Part shown: positions 59,334-64,000 of the stretch, piece by piece
Position numbering within the stretch: the first letter of the stretch is position 1
How the letters are laid out: the number at the start of each line of letters is the position of its first letter
DNA from: Cryptomeria japonica
Taxonomy: Eukaryota; Streptophyta; Pinopsida; Cupressales; Cupressaceae
Assembly (NCBI RefSeq): GCF_030272615.1
Contig: NC_081414.1
Location: 524,066,137-524,130,136, forward strand
Direction of reading: 5' to 3'
Length of the DNA stretch: 64,000 nucleotides
The notes under the pieces: model-generated
Database searches by the model: none
What the model saw: only the letters and a program-made list of their open reading frames with translations
What the model was told of the DNA's origin: nothing
Program-made: the position numbers and the translations under genes

Positions 59334-62300
59334 TTATGCGCTCTTTTCAGCTTCTTCAGCAGTCTGTTGGACGGGTTGTTCAGTTGCAACCTCCTCTGGC
59401 TCTTCAGGGATGTTCTCTAACTGCTCTGGATCTCGAGTGGAATATTTAATTCCCCACTCACCATATGTCTCCTCGGTCGGCCATACAAAATTAATCACAT
59501 CACTTTTAACCTTAGTCAACCCTTTCCAAGAATTCCTCAGTTTGTTGACTTCTGAGTTAAGAAAACTGTAGTGTGATTTAATTCTCTCTATTTCCTGTAT
59601 GGTTATAACAAAAAATGAGGTATCATCCAGATCAATAATTCCCTTGACCCTTGCTGACAATTTAGCATTTATCTCATTGAGCCATATCTGGTTATCTTTC
59701 AGCTGATCTGGATTGGCAAAAATTCCTGGGAGTAACTCACAAACCTGATCAGTGTATTCCTTTTTAAGCAATTTAACCCTTCTTTCCACATTATCCACCT
59801 CTCTCGCCAATTGCAATAAACTCTTAGTGATATCAGAAGTGGATTTGATAATAGGGTTAGCTCTTGCTTCATCACAGGAAACACACATGAACTCCAAATC
59901 CTGCTCCCTAGGCCTCCATCTGTCAAAAATGGGTGTCAATATGACTTTATCTCTTATCAACTCAGTCCATATCTCCATGACTTTTCCTACACTATTGTGA
60001 AGGAGTGAAGCATTTATAGTGTCTGCAAAACTGGAGACAGTGGCCTTAATCTTTTCTTCATACTTCCCTGCATAATAGGCCTGAGTTTGCTTAAGACTCT
60101 CCAATTCTTGGGGAGTTATCTCTATCATCTGAGAACTGGAAGGTGCAGGAGATAGTGGGAACTCAATAATGGGGCTAGTAGGTGGAGGTCTTGCAGGAGA
60201 AGAGGTGATCACTAATGTTGAAGACTCACCTTGTTGACGTTGTCCTGCTAACTGGCTCTGCAGTTTGGCAATGATACTCTCCTTGCCTCTTATTTCCTCC
60301 TTGGCAATGTCATAAGCTTTCAAGACTGTTTCCAATTTGAACTGGAGAGCCTCTTTTTCTTTAGCATCCTTCTCAGCTACTGCAACACTAAATTTGGCAG
60401 TCTCCAACACTGTGCTAGCAGCCTCTACTACCCCTGTACTTTCTACTCTCCTGACCATCAATCCGCCAATGTGACTTGTCCCTGTGGTGTCTTTACCCTT
60501 CTTGTCCTCATTTCTCTTAAGGGACCACATGACTAGAGCAGCATTTTCTTTACTGAATGTAACCCCTTCCATGGGTTTGGTTTCTTTCCTCACTGCATCC
60601 AGCACCAGAGCATCAGCAATATTCCATTCTGGCAAAATGAGCACTCCAGCTTGTGCTACTAAATCTCTCCCCTATTTAGGAGTGATGGTTTTGAATTCTT
60701 CCATCATCTCCTGTTTTATTTCTTCCTCCACCGAGGCTGGATCTTTATTTAGTTGTTCTGCCTTTCTTGTTTCACATCTAGCATTATATGTATCTATATG
60801 TTGTTTCCATATAAATTGCATGAATGCTTCAGATGTTACAAAACTATCATCTACTAGAAAAGCACTAGTGGCCTTCTTTATCTCAGGATCCCACTCCTGG
60901 CCTTTGAGTTCAGTCGAGGTGATGTCCATTTGTGCTTCAGTGGGTTCTTCTGGCATCCCCTCTTCCACTTCATCATATGTATACGCAATCTCCCCCAAAC
61001 TGCCCAACTCAGAGAGGTATTCAGTTGCTGCTTGTTCATCTCCAATGTGGAGAGGGGATTGGGATGGGGAATATAAGGGTGTATCTGATTGCACTTCCTT
61101 CCCCACCCTCTGCTTCTTTGGGTTGTCTTGGATGTCAATGACTTCATGTGCTTTCCTCTTCCCTTTAGATGAAGAGGGTTCCCCTGTTGCAGACACCAAC
61201 ACACTGTAACCTGCTTTCTTATGCAAGGTATAATCACCAGGAGGGATGACTTTAGTAGGAGCTGATTTCCCCAAAATCATTCTTGCTTTCTCAGGGTTGT
61301 TTTTAATTACAACTTCCCTTTTCTCCTTTATTGTCTGCATCACATCCTCAAAACAAATAATCAAAAATTTTATCTTTTCTTCCAATGGGTCATAGCTAGC
61401 ATCAAATTGATGCACAAAATCCAGGGCCTTCCTGTAAGCTACCCATTTTTCTTTCCTCAACTCCTGTTCATCCAAATCAAATTCATTCCTGATGAGGTCT
61501 TCAGGAAAGTGGAATTGATGGGGCCTACCTCTGCATGCTACTTTCTTCTGGAATACACCATTGAAGAAGTCCTCCGGGTCAGCACATCTAGACACTGCAG
61601 TGGACAAATGGTAGGGTTTAAGGAAATCCTCAAAACATTTCCAGCCTCCCTTGGTGATTACAAATTGGTGGGCTACTGTAGCTGTAGGGAAAATAGTCCC
61701 TTTACCTCGGCCTGTTAACTCTGCCTCTTGCAAGTCACCAATTTGTCTGAGAATCTCAGCTATTCCCACTTTGAGGGGGACCTGGTATGGTAACAAAAAT
61801 GGGGTGCCTCTGAAACAAAAGACCCTAAACACTGTGGACACTGGATACAAATACATATCACCCCAGTTATGAACAATCTTGACATTCTCTGCAAATTCTT
61901 TTGGTCTTAAGAATTCCAGAAGAACCTTGGGGACTCGTGGATTGTCAGAACAAAGAAGAGTCCTTATCTTGGATGCAAAGTATTTATCAAACTTTAGAAA
62001 GCTTGCATCCTCTCTATCCCATGACAATACAGTACTCCATAATTGTACCGGCATCTTTTCTCCCTCCTTTTCTTTTACCAGGTCCATTCCACTAGCAAAA
62101 TAATCTCCACCTTTGAAGAGGAAGAGGTGCATCAATAGTGAATACCACCCAAATGGCCTATCCACCTTCCCATTCTTTATCCCCATCAATCCTCCATGGA
62201 TAGCATCAGCAATATAGGAGGCATAATCAAATGTAATAGCAAGAGAAGGATTCAGAATTTGAACAATCATTAACAAATAATGATTTGGCATATTAGATTT

Positions 62301-62960
62301 AGCATCCTCTCCTAGAACTTGGCAAAGTGCCCAGTACATCCCTTTTGCCCTTAAGGTAAACATACTTAGTGAAAAGGGCTCTTGTGTATTGGGCCCTACA
62401 ACTGCTAACCCTCCCACTTTCAGAAAAAGTTCTTTGAGAGGCCCATTCCTGAGATGAGTCCTCTGTGCCCTGTATACCTGAGTTAATTGTGTGAAGTTTA
62501 TATGCTCCAAGAAATTGGTAAACTCACTAAGCCCAAACGCTTTTCTCAGCTCTTCTGCATTTATCTCCACGAGGGTTTTTCCATTCACATCCCGGATACA
62601 CCTGGTAACTGAATCATAATTTAATGCCATCTGGGTTAACAAACCTGTATCCATGAACACCCCTGGGACTACCAATCTCCCAACATCTAATTCCCAAATG
62701 CTATTTTGAGGAGCAGGAGAATTCCTCATTCCAAAACCGATTTTAAATAACCCCAACCCAGATAGCCCAACCTGTGGGTCTCTTAACCAATTACCCTTAT
62801 TATACAATCCGTCTCCAATTCTCAGTCGGGGAGCCCTGGGTACTAATTCTTTGGCCTTAGATGCCTGGTTGGTTGACAGCGTCAACTGCTCTAAGAAGTC
62901 ATCACACACACTTCTTTCAAGATAATCAACTTTACCAGAAAATTCCCTTTTAGGAGCCAT
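59334..62960 (-). pseudogene. LTR-embedded protein frame, copy 3 (one stop, one 18-bp deletion)
   Basis: In frame throughout (1209 codons). One stop at 60672-60674 replaces a Gln codon, and the neighbouring Glu codon is also changed to Lys (both fit C-to-T on one strand). An in-frame 18-bp deletion near 61388 removes six codons between two copies of CAATGGG. Start ATG 62960. Confidence 0.78.
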
Positions 62961-63457
62961 TTGCAATACAACCAGATAAAGATTACTTCTGAAACTATAT
63001 CTGTTATACGAGAACAGTTTCACGTATTACAACACAAGAACGGCTGCAAAATAAGAAAAAACCTGATGCTTGCTCGAAGAAATTCGCTCTGCAACCAATT
63101 CGCCTTCTCTGTATTTGTAAAAGATAACTCTGAGTTTGCCTCCTCTGCAAAAATCCTTTTAAGAGGTATCCTTACTTGGTTGTTAGGAAATCAAATGCTT
63201 GTACTCTGGGCCTTAACTGTAACATTGATTCCGCATGCTTCGGCCGTCCCTTCAAAATCGAATTCATACGAGAATTCATATTTTAGCTCCAACGGGTCGC
63301 AGTCTTTCTGCAAGTGTCTCTCTGTGAATTTCATTTTGACGGCTTTGTCCTTAGTCTAAGTCCTGTCTTTTTATTGGCCACATAATACCACGCGGCATCC
63401 GACTATTGGCTTAGAAAATCCCCTCACATTCTATTTTGATACTGGCTGAATGTCGCC

Positions 63458-63464
63458 CTTTATA
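63458..63464 (-). promoter_or_regulatory. TATA box, LTR copy 3
   Basis: TATAAAG on the minus strand, equivalent to 35772-35778. Confidence 0.5.
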
Positions 63465-63516
63465 CTGTGGCGGGCCCGTGCCTTTCTCTTTTTGCCATGT
63501 CATCATCATGACACGT

Positions 63517-63998
63517 GGACGGCCGATATTCATTCTCGCTATTTCACAGCCTTAAAGGGTGAGCACTTAACCCTTGCGAAATAGCGCGGGCCATTGGATT
63601 ATCTTTCAAGTTAATCACTTTTTAATCCTTCGAACAGGTCCTCAGGAATGGTGGGCCCACTGAGTCATCAGTGACATCTGGCATCTAGTCATCCACTGTG
63701 CTGATTTGTCATTCTGTCATTTGCCGGAAGAAGAACCATGGGGCCCCACTTCAGTCTCGACAGGTCTACCTCAGAAATGGTGGGCCCACTGACACGCCAT
63801 AGACACCTGGCTCTCTTGTCACCTTCGAAGCTGACCTGTCAACTTTTCATTTGTCGAACATACACTATAGGGACCCACAGCTGCCTTTTAGACCGCGTGT
63901 CATCAAGACACGTGGACGGTCCAGGTTAACTTTCGCTATTTCTCAACCTTAAAATGTGAGCATCTTACCCTTGCGAAATAGCGTGAGCCGTTAGATCT
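63517..63998. repeat. Two inverted-repeat units in U3, copy 3 (window ends here)
   Basis: Units start near 63517 and 63914. Each has one arm base changed compared with copy 1 (TTTCACAG and TTTCTCAA). Confidence 0.75.
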
Positions 63999-64000
63999 TA

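Larger units (their letters stand above)
30705..64000 (-). mobile_element. Direct tandem array of a Tat-type Ty3/gypsy element sharing LTRs
   Basis: The sequence from 30705 repeats with a period of about 13.85 kb: equivalent points lie at 30705, 44558 and 58409. The first unit begins exactly where the other units show the LTR/PBS border, so 30705 is the outer (3') end of an LTR on the minus strand. The layout is LTR (30705-37144), internal (37145-44557), LTR (44558-50995), internal (50996-58408), LTR (58409 to beyond the window). In the first 925 bp, LTR 1 and LTR 2 differ by seven changes, all transitions. Neighbouring elements share one LTR, as expected from unequal recombination between LTRs. 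A false duplication in an assembly is possible, but private mutations in each copy argue against it. Confidence 0.85.
58409..64000 (-). repeat. LTR 3 of the tandem array, cut by the window end
   Basis: About 5.6 of the expected 6.4 kb is present. From the offset to copy 2 its outer end should be near position 64830. Confidence 0.6.

Overview
The window is transposon-dense plant nuclear DNA. I found no convincing host gene, rRNA, tRNA or prokaryote-type operon. Evidence for a plant: Ty3/gypsy elements of the Tat type (pol carries a second, archaeal-type RNase H), a CACTA TNP2-type transposase with GT-AG introns, and a plant mobile domain (PMD) reading frame. The AT-rich sequence, very long LTRs and deep nesting suggest a large genome. 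A gymnosperm is my guess, not something I can prove.

Left half (1 to about 30.7 kb), + strand nest. The base layer is a decayed CACTA element: TNP2-like exons at 19.13-22.05 kb, a SET-domain-like frame at 22.97-23.64 kb, and second-ORF-like exons at 23.7-24.3 and 25.8-28 kb. Its 5' part lies left of the window. A Tat element landed in its transposase: decayed polyprotein at 1-5.71 kb, a 4.9 kb 3' region carrying an antisense PMD frame, PPT at 10.56 kb, 3' LTR starting at 10572. That LTR was then split by a third element (10925-18700) with two 1200 bp LTRs and a perfect CTACC target duplication. The third element holds only an intact 1100-aa gag/protease-like ORF, so it is non-autonomous.

Right half (30705 to the window end), - strand. 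A direct tandem array of one Tat-type element with a period of about 13.85 kb reads LTR-internal-LTR-internal-LTR (last LTR cut by the window end). My preferred model gives LTRs of about 6.44 kb. Each holds a promoter-like region (four inverted repeats, G-boxes, TATA box, AATAAA) and then a reading frame of about 1214 codons of unknown function. Internal regions of 7413 bp carry a tRNA-Arg-like PBS and one gag-PR-aRNaseH-RT-RH-INT frame of 2282 codons. The archaeal-type RNase H lies upstream of RT, whereas it lies downstream of RH in the left Tat element, and the original RH has lost catalytic acidic residues in both. The copies differ by well under 1 percent in the stretch I compared, so the array is recent, but each polyprotein or LTR-ORF copy except one has private nonsense or frameshift changes.

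Points most worth following: the large LTR-embedded ORF, the upstream archaeal-type RNase H, the tandem shared-LTR array, the intact gag-PR-only element with a recurring hairpin (GTGCAC loop) in LTR and leader, the antisense PMD frame killed only by nonsense changes, and the SET-like frame inside CACTA remains.
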